Positions 1-7,876 of a stretch of DNA of 64,000 nucleotides are shown piece by piece. Made by a program: the position numbers and the translations under genes. Origin of the DNA: Thiodiazotropha sp040791665. Its GTDB lineage: Bacteria; Pseudomonadota; Gammaproteobacteria; Chromatiales; Chromatiaceae. The notes below the pieces were generated by a model. That model saw nothing but the letters and a program-made list of their open reading frames with translations, made no database searches and was not told the origin of the DNA. Numbering within the stretch: position 1 is the stretch's first letter; each line of letters begins with the position of its first letter. The DNA is taken from assembly GCA_040791665.1 (NCBI GenBank), contig JBFNNX010000013.1:303580-367579 (forward strand), in the 5' to 3' direction.

Positions 1-1017
1 CCAATGGGGCCTGAAACCATCCTGCATACCAACTCCGATGAAGCCGGCGAATTACTCGAAGAGGAGGATGCGACTAATACGTTGTACGGTTTCTTTATCC
101 AGGAGACCCTGCAACCGAATCGACGCACCACCCTCGACATCGGCTTTCGCTACGACCGCAACCACTTCGATATCGACAATACCGCCTATGGTGAATACAG
201 CTGGGGCGCCGCAAGCTATACCTTCTTCGACACCCCGGAGATCACCAATACAGATAAAACCTTCAACCTCTTCTCCCCCAAGCTGGGCCTGACCTATGAA
301 CTCAGTAATTTGTTGAATCTTTATACTGTCGTCGCCCAGTCGGGACAGGTCCCATCGGAGTCGGAGATTCAGAGCAATCCAAAGCTCGATGCCGCCACCG
401 CACGCAATGTGGAGATCGGTTTGAAGGGACGTGCTCAAGCATGGTCCTTCGACCTCGCCCTCTACCGCACCACGGTCAGTGATGAGATCGTTTCGGTACT
501 GAATGAGGACCTGACCACAGAGTTTCAAAATGCCGGCGAGACGTTGAAGAAGGGATTGGAGTTGAGCGGGCGCTACGATCTCAACCGCCGTTTCTGGCTG
601 GAAGGCAGTTTTGCTTACAGCGACTACAGCTTCACAGACTTTGAGGAGTTGGTGCGTACAGGCCGGACCCAAACACCGGTCGATCGCTCCGGCAATCAGC
701 TTCCCTTCATACCCAGGCAACAATACGGCCTCGGCATGGGCTACAGTCACCCGGCGGGTTTCAAAGCGGTATTGCGCAGCAACAGCTGGGGCAGCTACTA
801 CGTCGACAACGCCAATACGGAAAAGTATGGCGGCTATGATTTTGTCACGAACCTGTTGCTGAGTTATCAAACCGGTCCTCACGCTCTCTCGCTGAACGTG
901 GAAAACCTGTTCGACAAACTCTACGCCCTTGAAGTCAAGAAGAGCACCAGCGGCGATAAGACCTTCTCGGCTGCCTCTCCGCGCAGCGCCATGCTGAGTT
1001 ACACCTATAACTTTTAA
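1..1017 (+). CDS. TonB-dependent outer-membrane receptor, C-terminal part
   Basis: The reading frame is open from the first base, so the N-terminal signal, plug domain and early barrel strands lie outside the window. What remains, about 338 residues, is a run of alternating amphipathic beta strands with the usual receptor signature around residues 95-140 (a Y-T-V-V-A-Q-S-G strand, then 'NVEIGLKG'). It ends in an aromatic residue (Y-N-F) as outer-membrane barrels do. TonB-dependent receptors import scarce ligands such as siderophores, haem or metal chelates using the proton-motive force. The gene is followed 12 nt later by a co-directional operon ending in exbB, exbD and tonB, so it is probably energised by that dedicated complex. 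The ligand cannot be told from this fragment. Confidence 0.9.
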   Translation, partial: PMGPETILHTNSDEAGELLEEEDATNTLYGFFIQETLQPNRRTTLDIGFRYDRNHFDIDNTAYGEYSWGAASYTFFDTPEITNTDKTFNLFSPKLGLTYELSNLLNLYTVVAQSGQVPSESEIQSNPKLDAATARNVEIGLKGRAQAWSFDLALYRTTVSDEIVSVLNEDLTTEFQNAGETLKKGLELSGRYDLNRRFWLEGSFAYSDYSFTDFEELVRTGRTQTPVDRSGNQLPFIPRQQYGLGMGYSHPAGFKAVLRSNSWGSYYVDNANTEKYGGYDFVTNLLLSYQTGPHALSLNVENLFDKLYALEVKKSTSGDKTFSAASPRSAMLSYTYNF

Positions 1018-1029
1018 GGAAAGCATCCC

Positions 1030-1821
1030 ATGCATCAACTGTTAGGTGTTGTTATCCCTGCCTGTATGCTCTCTCTCGCCGGTGTTGCAATCGGTGCGGA
1101 TGGCGGGGGCGCAACCAAGCCCCCCCAACCCGCCCATGATCACCGCGGCGAAAAGCGAATTGTCCTGGAGAATGGTGATGGCGCCATCGTCACTCTCTGG
1201 AAACCGGATCTCTCAACCCAACAACTCACCCTCGATCACAATGTTGTCACGATACCGATGACCGGTATCGACAACTACCACGCCATCATGGCGGAAAAGG
1301 ATTGGGGTGATCACAAAGAGGCTGTGATACGTTACGAGTACAGGTTCGGACGCCCCAGCAAGCAGAGTCCCTCCAGGCTGGCGGCGAAACAAAAGACCGC
1401 GTTTGAGATTGTACCCGATCCGATTCCACGGGAGCACTATCGCTATCACTCACTAGAGACCTGGGATTATTTGGTGCGTTTCAACGGCAAACCGGTCAAT
1501 GACCTCGAGGTCGTACTGAATACCGCTAACGGTTCGCAGCTATCATCGACTACCGATGCCAACGGTCGGGTCTCTTTTCAAATCCCCGACGACTTCCCCG
1601 GCATGATTGAAGGAGAACGGGATAAGAGGCTCGGCCAATTCACTGTCAGCAGCGAATACCTTGAAGGGGATAGGCGCTACACCACTCAACTCAACGCCGG
1701 CTATCGTGTCAATCCCGCTCATTGGCAATCAACCCGTTTGGGTCTATTGGTGGTCGGCATCGGATTTATCGCCGGCGGTTTCCTTGGCCGAGTCAAAAGT
1801 AACGGAGGAAAGGCGCAATGA
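1030..1821 (+). CDS. Exported protein with a DUF4198/carboxypeptidase-regulatory-like domain and C-terminal membrane anchor
   Basis: 263 residues, with an AAGGAAAG ribosome site before the ATG. Residues 1-23 form a signal peptide (cleavage near 'AIGA'). Residues about 160-190 ('PVNDLEVVLNTANG' then 'TTDANGRVSFQIP') look like the beta-sandwich repeat of carboxypeptidase-regulatory or DUF4198 (NikM-like) proteins. A single transmembrane helix (about 240-258) sits near the C-terminus with a short basic tail, so most of the protein should face the periplasm. It lies between a TonB-dependent receptor and a polyferredoxin and overlaps the latter by 4 nt (ATGA), so translation is probably coupled. 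Its role is unknown; a periplasmic part in metal or cofactor uptake is inferred from context. The family assignment is tentative. Confidence 0.75.
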   Translation: MHQLLGVVIPACMLSLAGVAIGADGGGATKPPQPAHDHRGEKRIVLENGDGAIVTLWKPDLSTQQLTLDHNVVTIPMTGIDNYHAIMAEKDWGDHKEAVIRYEYRFGRPSKQSPSRLAAKQKTAFEIVPDPIPREHYRYHSLETWDYLVRFNGKPVNDLEVVLNTANGSQLSSTTDANGRVSFQIPDDFPGMIEGERDKRLGQFTVSSEYLEGDRRYTTQLNAGYRVNPAHWQSTRLGLLVVGIGFIAGGFLGRVKSNGGKAQ

Positions 1822-2873
1822 ACAATTCAATCAACCTTTCCGTGTTACGCAAAATCGTACAGCTTGGCGCCTTTATCTTTTTTGTCTACGGCGGGCTCAT
1901 CACCGGTTACTATCTGGACGATAAGATCAGCGGTGCCCTACCCGCCTTGAGTTGCGCCTACGATTTTCAAGGCTCCGACCTCTGCACCCTGATACCGATC
2001 CAGCACCAGATGGATCACCGCCTGGGCGAGGCAATTGCCAAGGGGGGAAACCTGCTGATGGGCGTCATGCCCACACTTATAACCCTGGGCACTTTCCTGC
2101 TCTTTTTCGTGGTATTGAACAAGGCCTTCTGTGGCTGGATCTGCCCACTGGGCACCTTCCAGGAGATCCTCCAGATTATTGGCCAGAAACTCGGTCTGCA
2201 ACGTCACGAGTCACTCTCCAGAGACCTGGTCACCCGAATTCGCCCGGCAAAGTGGTTCATCTTGCTTCTGCTGGTCTTCGCATTTCCCCTGCTAACCGGC
2301 ATCGGCATGCTGAATCACGACCTGGGCGACCCGTTCTGTCGCATCTGTCCCAGTCGCATACTTACCACCCTGGCTACCGGTGAAACCACACAGCTCTATC
2401 TGGACACCGCCAACACAACCACCATCGTGATGTCATTGCTGGGGGATTTTATTTTCGGTCTGATGATTGCACTGGCGCTGACCGTGCGCCAGCCCTTCTG
2501 CCGCATCTGCCCGATGCTTGCCCTGCATGCGGTTTTTCGCAAAATCGGTCTGCTGCGTCTGATAAAGAACGGTACGCCTCGTTGCGATCGCTGCGGCCTT
2601 TGCGCCAAAGCCTGCCCCATGGATATACATGAGATCCATACCGACATGGAGAGCCGCAATGTCACCTTCGAAGACTGTACGCTTTGTGGCCGCTGCGTGG
2701 AGTTCTGCCCTGACAAGGATGTGCTGCAGCTGAAATACACCCTGCTCCCGGTCTTCAGTTCCAGTCCGCAATACTTCAAGCGGCGTAAGAAGCGCCAGAC
2801 CCAATGGGAGAAAGGCAATCTCATCGCCTGGTACAAAAAACGGCCCATGTCAGCGAAGACAGAATCGTCATGA
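1818..2873 (+). CDS. Membrane-bound 4Fe-4S polyferredoxin, NapH/CcoG-like
   Basis: 351 residues. Several transmembrane helices (about 15-35, 80-100, 145-165, 205-225) are interspersed with Cys-x3-Cys-Pro or Cys-x2-Cys-Pro pairs (C105/C109, C174/C177, C228/C231). A cytoplasmic domain follows with two ferredoxin motifs CxxCxxCxxxCP (C256, C259, C262, C266 and C287, C290, C293, C297). This is the layout of the NapH/NosR/CcoG family, which moves electrons at the membrane. In an operon with a TonB receptor, a CcdA-like protein and ExbBD-TonB, it may supply electrons to reduce an imported metal or its complex; that is inference. It overlaps its neighbours by 4 nt at each end. Confidence 0.88.
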   Translation: MNNSINLSVLRKIVQLGAFIFFVYGGLITGYYLDDKISGALPALSCAYDFQGSDLCTLIPIQHQMDHRLGEAIAKGGNLLMGVMPTLITLGTFLLFFVVLNKAFCGWICPLGTFQEILQIIGQKLGLQRHESLSRDLVTRIRPAKWFILLLLVFAFPLLTGIGMLNHDLGDPFCRICPSRILTTLATGETTQLYLDTANTTTIVMSLLGDFIFGLMIALALTVRQPFCRICPMLALHAVFRKIGLLRLIKNGTPRCDRCGLCAKACPMDIHEIHTDMESRNVTFEDCTLCGRCVEFCPDKDVLQLKYTLLPVFSSSPQYFKRRKKRQTQWEKGNLIAWYKKRPMSAKTESS

Positions 2874-3580
2874 TTCCTATTGAACCGGTCAGCCTCAGTT
2901 TCGGCGCCGCACTGTTGCTGGGACTCAGTTTCGGTGCCGGCCCATGCAATGTCGCCTGTCTTCCCTATCTGGGGCCTGTCTTCACCACCAGCGACAATGG
3001 CATTACGGGCGCCTGGCGCACCCTGCTCCCATTCTCCCTGGGACGCATCAGTGGTTACACCATGCTGGCGGGTGCGGCGGGCTGGGCCGGTCTCTGGGTG
3101 GAAGACCTGGTTGCCGGCCCCTGGGTTCGTTGGCTGCTGGGTAGCGCTACGATTTTGGTGGCGCTCTCCATTCTGTGGCGACGCCGCACCAGCGGATGTA
3201 AATCGGCCTGCTCCACGACACGCGCCGTAACGCTCGAGGACAGACCGCCTCAGAAAAACCGTCTCATGAGCCAAGGTAGTCTGCCCGGGAGCCTCTACTT
3301 GATGGGAATGGGCATGGCATTCAACCCCTGCGCCCCCCTGACGACAATAATTCTTGCCGCGGCGACAAGCGCCAGTATCCTCTCGGGCGCATCCCTGGGT
3401 GTCGCTTTCGCCGTGGGAGCGGTCATTCTTCCAACCCTTATCTTCGCCTTTGGCGTAGCCCATTTCGGTCACCAGATCAGACTCCACCTGGCACACCACC
3501 GAGCCGCATTGGAAAACACCAGCATCGGACTGCTCGTCATGATCGGCTGTGCCACCGCATTAGGATGGATTACACCATGA
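2870..3580 (+). CDS. CcdA/DsbD-like (UreH/SafE-type) six-helix membrane protein
   Basis: 236 residues from the ATG at 2870, which overlaps the previous stop as ATGA. An in-frame ATG at 2804 would overlap the polyferredoxin by 70 nt and adds a non-hydrophobic leader, so it is not preferred. About six hydrophobic helices are visible. Cysteines sit where DsbD/CcdA-type thiol transporters carry them: 'GPCNVAC' near residues 24-30 and 'NPCAP' near 150. A Cys-containing polar loop lies near 110. Such proteins move reducing equivalents across the membrane. Beside a polyferredoxin it could form a membrane reductant relay for the uptake system. The sulfite-exporter label often given to this fold is not supported specifically here. 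Confidence 0.8.
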   Translation: MIPIEPVSLSFGAALLLGLSFGAGPCNVACLPYLGPVFTTSDNGITGAWRTLLPFSLGRISGYTMLAGAAGWAGLWVEDLVAGPWVRWLLGSATILVALSILWRRRTSGCKSACSTTRAVTLEDRPPQKNRLMSQGSLPGSLYLMGMGMAFNPCAPLTTIILAAATSASILSGASLGVAFAVGAVILPTLIFAFGVAHFGHQIRLHLAHHRAALENTSIGLLVMIGCATALGWITP

Positions 3581-4239
3581 ATATCACCGAACTCCTTGCC
3601 AAGGGCGGGCCGGTTATCTGGATCCTCGCCATCTACTCATCCATAGGACTGGCCATAGTGCTTGAACGTTATATTCTGTTTCTGCGCCTGCGGCAGCTGC
3701 CCAAAAGCTGGATGGCAAGACTGGGACAACTACTCGATGACTCACAGGCCCAACAGCAGATTGCAGCACTCAAGGGACCGGAAGCCAACGTGATCCGTGC
3801 CGTTGTAGAGGCACAATCCGAGGGGGTGAAAGACCTTCGAGGCGTGGGTGAGCGAGTGCGTGGAGAGGAGATCCAGCGCATGGAGTTTGGCCTGCGCACC
3901 CTTGGCATACTCGGCAACACCGCCCCCCTGCTTGGTCTGCTGGGCACCATTACCGGCATGATCAAGGCCTTCATGGTTATCGAGCAGGCGGGGGGCAAAG
4001 TGGATGCCCAGGCCCTGGCCGGTGGGATCTGGGAGGCCATGATCACCACCGGTGTGGGACTCGCGGTTGCCATACCGCTGGTGTTGATGCTCCACTTTCT
4101 GGAAGGAAGCGTCGAACGCCGGGCAAAGAAAATTAGCCGTTGTATCGCACTGTTACTGGAAAGGCGTAGTCTCGAGTCCATACTCACTACGGAAGTGCAA
4201 CAGACTCATCAGTGGGAGAACATCACAGATGGAGTATGA
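3577..4239 (+). CDS. exbB: ExbB/TolQ-family proton channel subunit
   Basis: 220 residues from the ATG at 3577, which overlaps the upstream stop (ATGA); an in-frame ATG at 3565 is less likely. Transmembrane segments lie at about 12-30, 105-135 and 155-180. The second region carries the family signature 'NTAPLLGLLGTITGMI', and 'TTGVGLAVAIP' follows in the third. ExbB pentamers with ExbD couple proton flow to TonB movement. The exbB-exbD-tonB order and overlapping reading frames make this a dedicated energising complex for the receptor encoded at the start of the operon. TolQ is less likely, because tolA, tolB and pal are absent and a tonB gene follows. Confidence 0.92.
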   Translation: MNITELLAKGGPVIWILAIYSSIGLAIVLERYILFLRLRQLPKSWMARLGQLLDDSQAQQQIAALKGPEANVIRAVVEAQSEGVKDLRGVGERVRGEEIQRMEFGLRTLGILGNTAPLLGLLGTITGMIKAFMVIEQAGGKVDAQALAGGIWEAMITTGVGLAVAIPLVLMLHFLEGSVERRAKKISRCIALLLERRSLESILTTEVQQTHQWENITDGV

Positions 4240-4630
4240 GTACAAAAGACGCTCCGGCCAGGTACTCAATCTCACACCCTTGATCGATATCGTATTCCTG
4301 CTGCTGGTCTTCTTCATGCTCACGGCCCACTTCATTGAAGACGAGGCCATCGATATACAACTGCCGGTGGCGGAAAGCAGCCAGCCAAGTGTTGAAGATG
4401 ATACGGTGGAGATTACCCTGTTGCCCAATGGTGAACTGCTGGTGGATGGCCGGGCGGCAACACTGGACAACCTTGAAGATAGACTGCGCGGCGCCCTGCA
4501 TGCCCCCAACAAGCGTTATGTCCGATTGAAGGGCGATCAGGCCGCCGCCTTCGGCGCGGGGGTGAAGGTGATCGATGCTGCGCGCAATGCCGGCGCCGAA
4601 TCCCTTGACATCCTCACTGAGAAGCCATGA
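4229..4630 (+). CDS. exbD: ExbD/TolR-family energy-transducing protein
   Basis: 133 residues. A short cytoplasmic N-terminus leads into one transmembrane helix (about 15-33) that carries the essential proton-binding aspartate, D20, in 'NLTPLIDIVFLLLVFFML'. A periplasmic domain of about 90 residues follows. ExbD partners ExbB and contacts TonB. The gene overlaps exbB by 11 nt and tonB by 4 nt, so the three are translated as a unit. No part of the family architecture is missing. Confidence 0.92.
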   Translation: MEYEYKRRSGQVLNLTPLIDIVFLLLVFFMLTAHFIEDEAIDIQLPVAESSQPSVEDDTVEITLLPNGELLVDGRAATLDNLEDRLRGALHAPNKRYVRLKGDQAAAFGAGVKVIDAARNAGAESLDILTEKP

Positions 4631-5298
4631 TCAAAACAAGTACCGGTTGGCGTCTGCTGGCACTATCGCTCTCATTGCTATTGCACTTTATGCTTGTCAC
4701 AGAATGGTCTGACAAGAAGCTTGTCCAGGCCGCCATCGAGCAGAACGATAAACCACCGCTACTGGTGCAACTGACATTTCAGAAACCACTCCCGGAAATC
4801 ATACCGGAGGTCACCCGACCGCCTGAACCCGTCGTCAGACGGGTCATCAAACCAAAACCCAAGCCAAAGCAAAAGAAAAAACCGAAGATCAAAAAAAAGA
4901 GCCGGAGCAAACCCATATCCAAGCCAGTCGTTACTGAAACAGAACCCGTCACTCCCCCTGAGGTGCAACAGGTTGCGAGACAACCGCCTGTTCCGCGGAT
5001 TCAGCCCAAGGTTGATCTGCGGGAACAGTATCTAGCAAAATTACTGGCCATGATTGAAGCAAAAAAACACTACCCCACTGTTGCGCGCCGCAGAAATTTG
5101 GAGGGAAAGATCGAGGTCAGTTTCAATCTCTCCTGTGACGGCAAGGTCTCAAAGTTGACGATTACGGGACCGCACAGTCTGTTGAGAAAAGCCGCGGGAA
5201 AAGCCATAGATGCAGCACAACCCCTGCCTGAGCCACCCTCTCAGGTCGAATGCCCGATGCCGATCCGCTACGCCATGGCCTATACCCTGGAACAATAA
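4627..5298 (+). CDS. tonB: TonB energy-transducing protein
   Basis: 223 residues. One N-terminal membrane anchor (about 8-24) is followed by a long Pro/Lys-rich periplasmic spacer (about 58-125) made of K-P dipeptides and polybasic runs. The C-terminal TonB domain (about 130-223) contains 'YPTVARRR', 'LEGKIEVSFNL' and two cysteines. TonB reaches across the periplasm to the TonB box of receptors. It is the last gene of the uptake operon; no strong terminator is visible in the 80 nt before the converging gene at 5379. The system is self-contained: receptor, ExbB, ExbD and TonB. Confidence 0.92.
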   Translation: MIKTSTGWRLLALSLSLLLHFMLVTEWSDKKLVQAAIEQNDKPPLLVQLTFQKPLPEIIPEVTRPPEPVVRRVIKPKPKPKQKKKPKIKKKSRSKPISKPVVTETEPVTPPEVQQVARQPPVPRIQPKVDLREQYLAKLLAMIEAKKHYPTVARRRNLEGKIEVSFNLSCDGKVSKLTITGPHSLLRKAAGKAIDAAQPLPEPPSQVECPMPIRYAMAYTLEQ

Positions 5299-5378
5299 CC
5301 AATGCATTCTGATGGGATGGGACTGGGCTCCACCCTGCATCCTTACCCGGTTGACAGCATGTAGACTCGCCCCGCTAT

Positions 5379-6359
5379 TCACGGCTCATCCGATGAGATA
5401 ACAACAGCTCCCAGTCTCTGTTCCATCTCCACTCTGCGGTGTGCCTGCGCAGCTTCATCGAATGAGTAGACATCGTCGATGATCGGCCTGATTTTACCCT
5501 CCTCTATCATCTCTTTTAGTGTAATCAATTCCTCTTCGGTCTCTTGCGCAAAGGCAAACATCGCCTCTTTGTCTGTGAATATATTGGGAATGATTGACCT
5601 CAGCATATCCATAACCCTAGGATTTGCCATCAGATAGCGGCCTTTAGGCTTCAGCAGTTTCATGCATTGTGTGAATGGAGTGTCGGCAACCATGCTGAAT
5701 ATCACGTCGTAGCTTTGACCGCTTTGCGTGAAATCCTGTCGTGTATAGTCGATGAAGTGATCGGCGCCTATTTCGCGCAACATGGACTCCTTGATGCCAA
5801 TGTCAACCGCAGTTACCCGCGCACCCATCGCCTTGGCGATTTGAACACCAAAAATACCGATACTGCCGCCGGCGCCGTTTATCAGGACATTATCTCCAGT
5901 CTTGACATCGGCCTTGCGCATGAAGTGAAGTGCATTCAAGCCCCCCAGCGGTACCGCCGCCGCCTGAGCGAATGCGAGATTTCCCGGCATACGTACAAGG
6001 GTATATTTTTCCGGCAAGGCCAAATATTCGCCATGTGCCCCCAGCCTCAGTCTGGTCGACCCGAATAGACGATCCCCCTGTTTGAATTTTTCCACCTCTA
6101 TGCCGACTGATTCCACCTCACCTGCAAAATAACCGCCGAGGACCCTTTTCCTGGGTCTTGTGACACCCAACGCCAATCTCAAGGGAAACAAAAACCACTT
6201 CACTTGAAAATTGAAACTGCGCATTTCGCAATCGCCCTTGGTGACCTCCGCTGCTCTCACCCTGATCAGAAGCTCGTCTATCCTGGGTGCGGGCTTGGCG
6301 ACCTCTTCGACCCGAAGCACATCAGGCGAACCATAGGCGCGATAGACAATCGCTTTCAT
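5379..6359 (-). CDS. Zinc-independent medium-chain (quinone-reductase-like) NAD(P)-dependent oxidoreductase
   Basis: 326 residues. An N-terminal GroES-like domain (1-120) is followed by a Rossmann domain with the nucleotide loop 'NGAGGSIGIFG' at about 161-171. The catalytic zinc ligands of classical alcohol dehydrogenases are not evident, which fits the quinone oxidoreductase branch. Substrate unknown. The start lies 3 nt after the stop of the gene at 6363, so the two are probably co-transcribed as the last genes of the leftward cluster. It may have no role in the redox system upstream. Confidence 0.88.
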   Translation of the reverse strand: MKAIVYRAYGSPDVLRVEEVAKPAPRIDELLIRVRAAEVTKGDCEMRSFNFQVKWFLFPLRLALGVTRPRKRVLGGYFAGEVESVGIEVEKFKQGDRLFGSTRLRLGAHGEYLALPEKYTLVRMPGNLAFAQAAAVPLGGLNALHFMRKADVKTGDNVLINGAGGSIGIFGVQIAKAMGARVTAVDIGIKESMLREIGADHFIDYTRQDFTQSGQSYDVIFSMVADTPFTQCMKLLKPKGRYLMANPRVMDMLRSIIPNIFTDKEAMFAFAQETEEELITLKEMIEEGKIRPIIDDVYSFDEAAQAHRRVEMEQRLGAVVISSDEP

Positions 6360-6362
6360 GGT

Positions 6363-6863
6363 TCACACATTATCCATATAGATGGCCATTTCGAGCGCAT
6401 GTCGTTGTGGATCCGGATCTTCAACCGATGTAACAGTCCGTAATCCGTCTACATATCCCGGGGATAGGTTATTCTCCATTGCACCCGTGAGCACATGATA
6501 CTTATACCAATGGTATGGCTTTAATGTGCGATCGATGGATGTCGCGAAATAGGTATAGGCGGTCAACCCCTCGCCTGATGGCGTTAAGAGTTCAACGTTC
6601 TTTTCCTCGTACCCTTGCCCTAATCCCTCTACACGATCCAACGCCGGCTTATGTGACCCGGCAATCTCATAGACAACGCCCATTACTGCATGATTGGCGC
6701 TCTTTGTTGCAAAGGCATCGCATTTCGCCGAACCGTCCAGGCTTTTCTTATGAAAATGCAATAAGTGACCACGGAGTGCCGCGATAGTCACAAATTTAGC
6801 GGAAGCCACCCTAGTCAACAGCCTTCTGCTCGACATATTTGAACCATAAGAGAAATAGAGCAT
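6363..6863 (-). CDS. Gamma-glutamylcyclotransferase-like protein
   Basis: 166 residues from the ATG at 6863; an in-frame TTG four codons upstream is possible. The N-terminus 'LYFSYGSNMS' is the substrate-binding loop of the GGCT/AIG2 fold. 'LDRVEGLGQGYEE' near residues 85-97 holds the Glu that acts as general acid/base in this fold. Related enzymes release 5-oxoproline from gamma-glutamyl peptides, but many bacterial members have unknown substrates. It sits between apbE and a medium-chain oxidoreductase on the same strand with little intergenic space. Confidence 0.82.
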   Translation of the reverse strand: MLYFSYGSNMSSRRLLTRVASAKFVTIAALRGHLLHFHKKSLDGSAKCDAFATKSANHAVMGVVYEIAGSHKPALDRVEGLGQGYEEKNVELLTPSGEGLTAYTYFATSIDRTLKPYHWYKYHVLTGAMENNLSPGYVDGLRTVTSVEDPDPQRHALEMAIYMDNV

Positions 6864-6898
6864 ATGCGTATTCAAGCATGCCAGCCCCTATAAGCCGG

Positions 6899-7762
6899 TC
6901 AGCGATAGAGCCAGCACTTGACCTCCTGTTCTTGCAAAAAAGTCTCGGCATTCTTTCCCTGCAACAGAGCAAAGGTGGCCAGCACTCCAGCCTCGGTACA
7001 GCTGGGGGCGGCAACAGTAACCGATCGTGGCGCATGATCGACGGGCCAGCCTGTTTGTGGATTCAATACATGCCCATAACGTTTACCGTCACGCAACAGA
7101 TAACGGCGGGCATCGCCACTGGTGGCTAATGCACCCTGACGAATCTTCAGAAAGGCAGTTGCCGTATCGGTTTGAGTGGGATCTTCGATGCCAATCGACC
7201 AGGCACCATCCCCCCCGTTACGACCGTTGGTGTTTATATCACCACCGAAGTTGAGCAGCAGTTTTGCGTCGGTCAGTTGCCGTAGCAGCAGTAACACCCG
7301 GTCAACCGCATACTCTTTGCCGATCCCGCCAAGGTCGATCTCCATACCTTCAGGCAGGGTGAAGTAGGGTTGCGACCAATCGGTATGTTGCCAACCCACA
7401 AAGGGCAGCAGCGCCTCAACCGATGCCTCATCGGGTATATCACTGCTGCCGTCAAACCGCCACACCCGCCTTAACACCCCTGATGTAATATCGAACATCC
7501 CGTCGCTGAGCTCCCAACACTGCTGGGCGAAATCGAGCAGATGGGACACTTCATCGTCCACCTCAACCGCACGGCCATGACTGTTGTTGATCCGATAGAT
7601 AATATTGTCGTCACTGTAGCGACTGAACTTCCGTTCAATTCTCCAGGCTTCATCAGCGGCGATCTTCAGGAGCCGCCATGCCCGTACCTCATCATCCTCC
7701 TCCATAAAGAGCTCGCAGGGGCTCGCCATGGCCTGAAATCGCCCTCTCCAATAGCCGTCCAT
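6899..7762 (-). CDS. apbE: FAD:protein FMN transferase ApbE
   Basis: 287 residues from the ATG at 7762. An in-frame TTG at 7837 would add a 25-residue leader that is neither hydrophobic nor conserved-looking, so the shorter start is preferred, without certainty. Family motifs in order: 'GRFQAMASPCEL' at the N-terminus, 'DLGGIGKEYAVDRV' in the middle, 'ALATSGDARRY' and 'GHVLNPQTGWPV' near the C-terminus. ApbE transfers FMN from FAD onto Thr/Ser in a Dxx[S/T]GA[T/S] motif of exported proteins, with Mg2+. I see no clear signal peptide with either start, which is unusual for a periplasmic enzyme. The gene lies 36 nt or more downstream of the DUF3570 gene, whose product contains such a motif. Confidence 0.88.
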   Translation of the reverse strand: MDGYWRGRFQAMASPCELFMEEDDEVRAWRLLKIAADEAWRIERKFSRYSDDNIIYRINNSHGRAVEVDDEVSHLLDFAQQCWELSDGMFDITSGVLRRVWRFDGSSDIPDEASVEALLPFVGWQHTDWSQPYFTLPEGMEIDLGGIGKEYAVDRVLLLLRQLTDAKLLLNFGGDINTNGRNGGDGAWSIGIEDPTQTDTATAFLKIRQGALATSGDARRYLLRDGKRYGHVLNPQTGWPVDHAPRSVTVAAPSCTEAGVLATFALLQGKNAETFLQEQEVKCWLYR

Positions 7763-7876
7763 CGCATCGAGACTGAGCGCTCCACAGCGCCTATCAACTT
7801 CTCGGTTTATAGTCGGCGCTACCGAAGGCTTTTCCAATATGCCAATCCTGACCGGGGTGTGTTCGACAAGTCGATG

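Noticed and set aside
52..1038. 328-residue open frame antisense to the TonB receptor
   Set aside because: It has no family features and lies fully under a gene with clear receptor motifs. Long antisense frames are common at this base composition.
2396..3499. 367-residue open frame antisense to the polyferredoxin and CcdA-like genes
   Set aside because: No recognisable domain; composition is that of a shadow frame.
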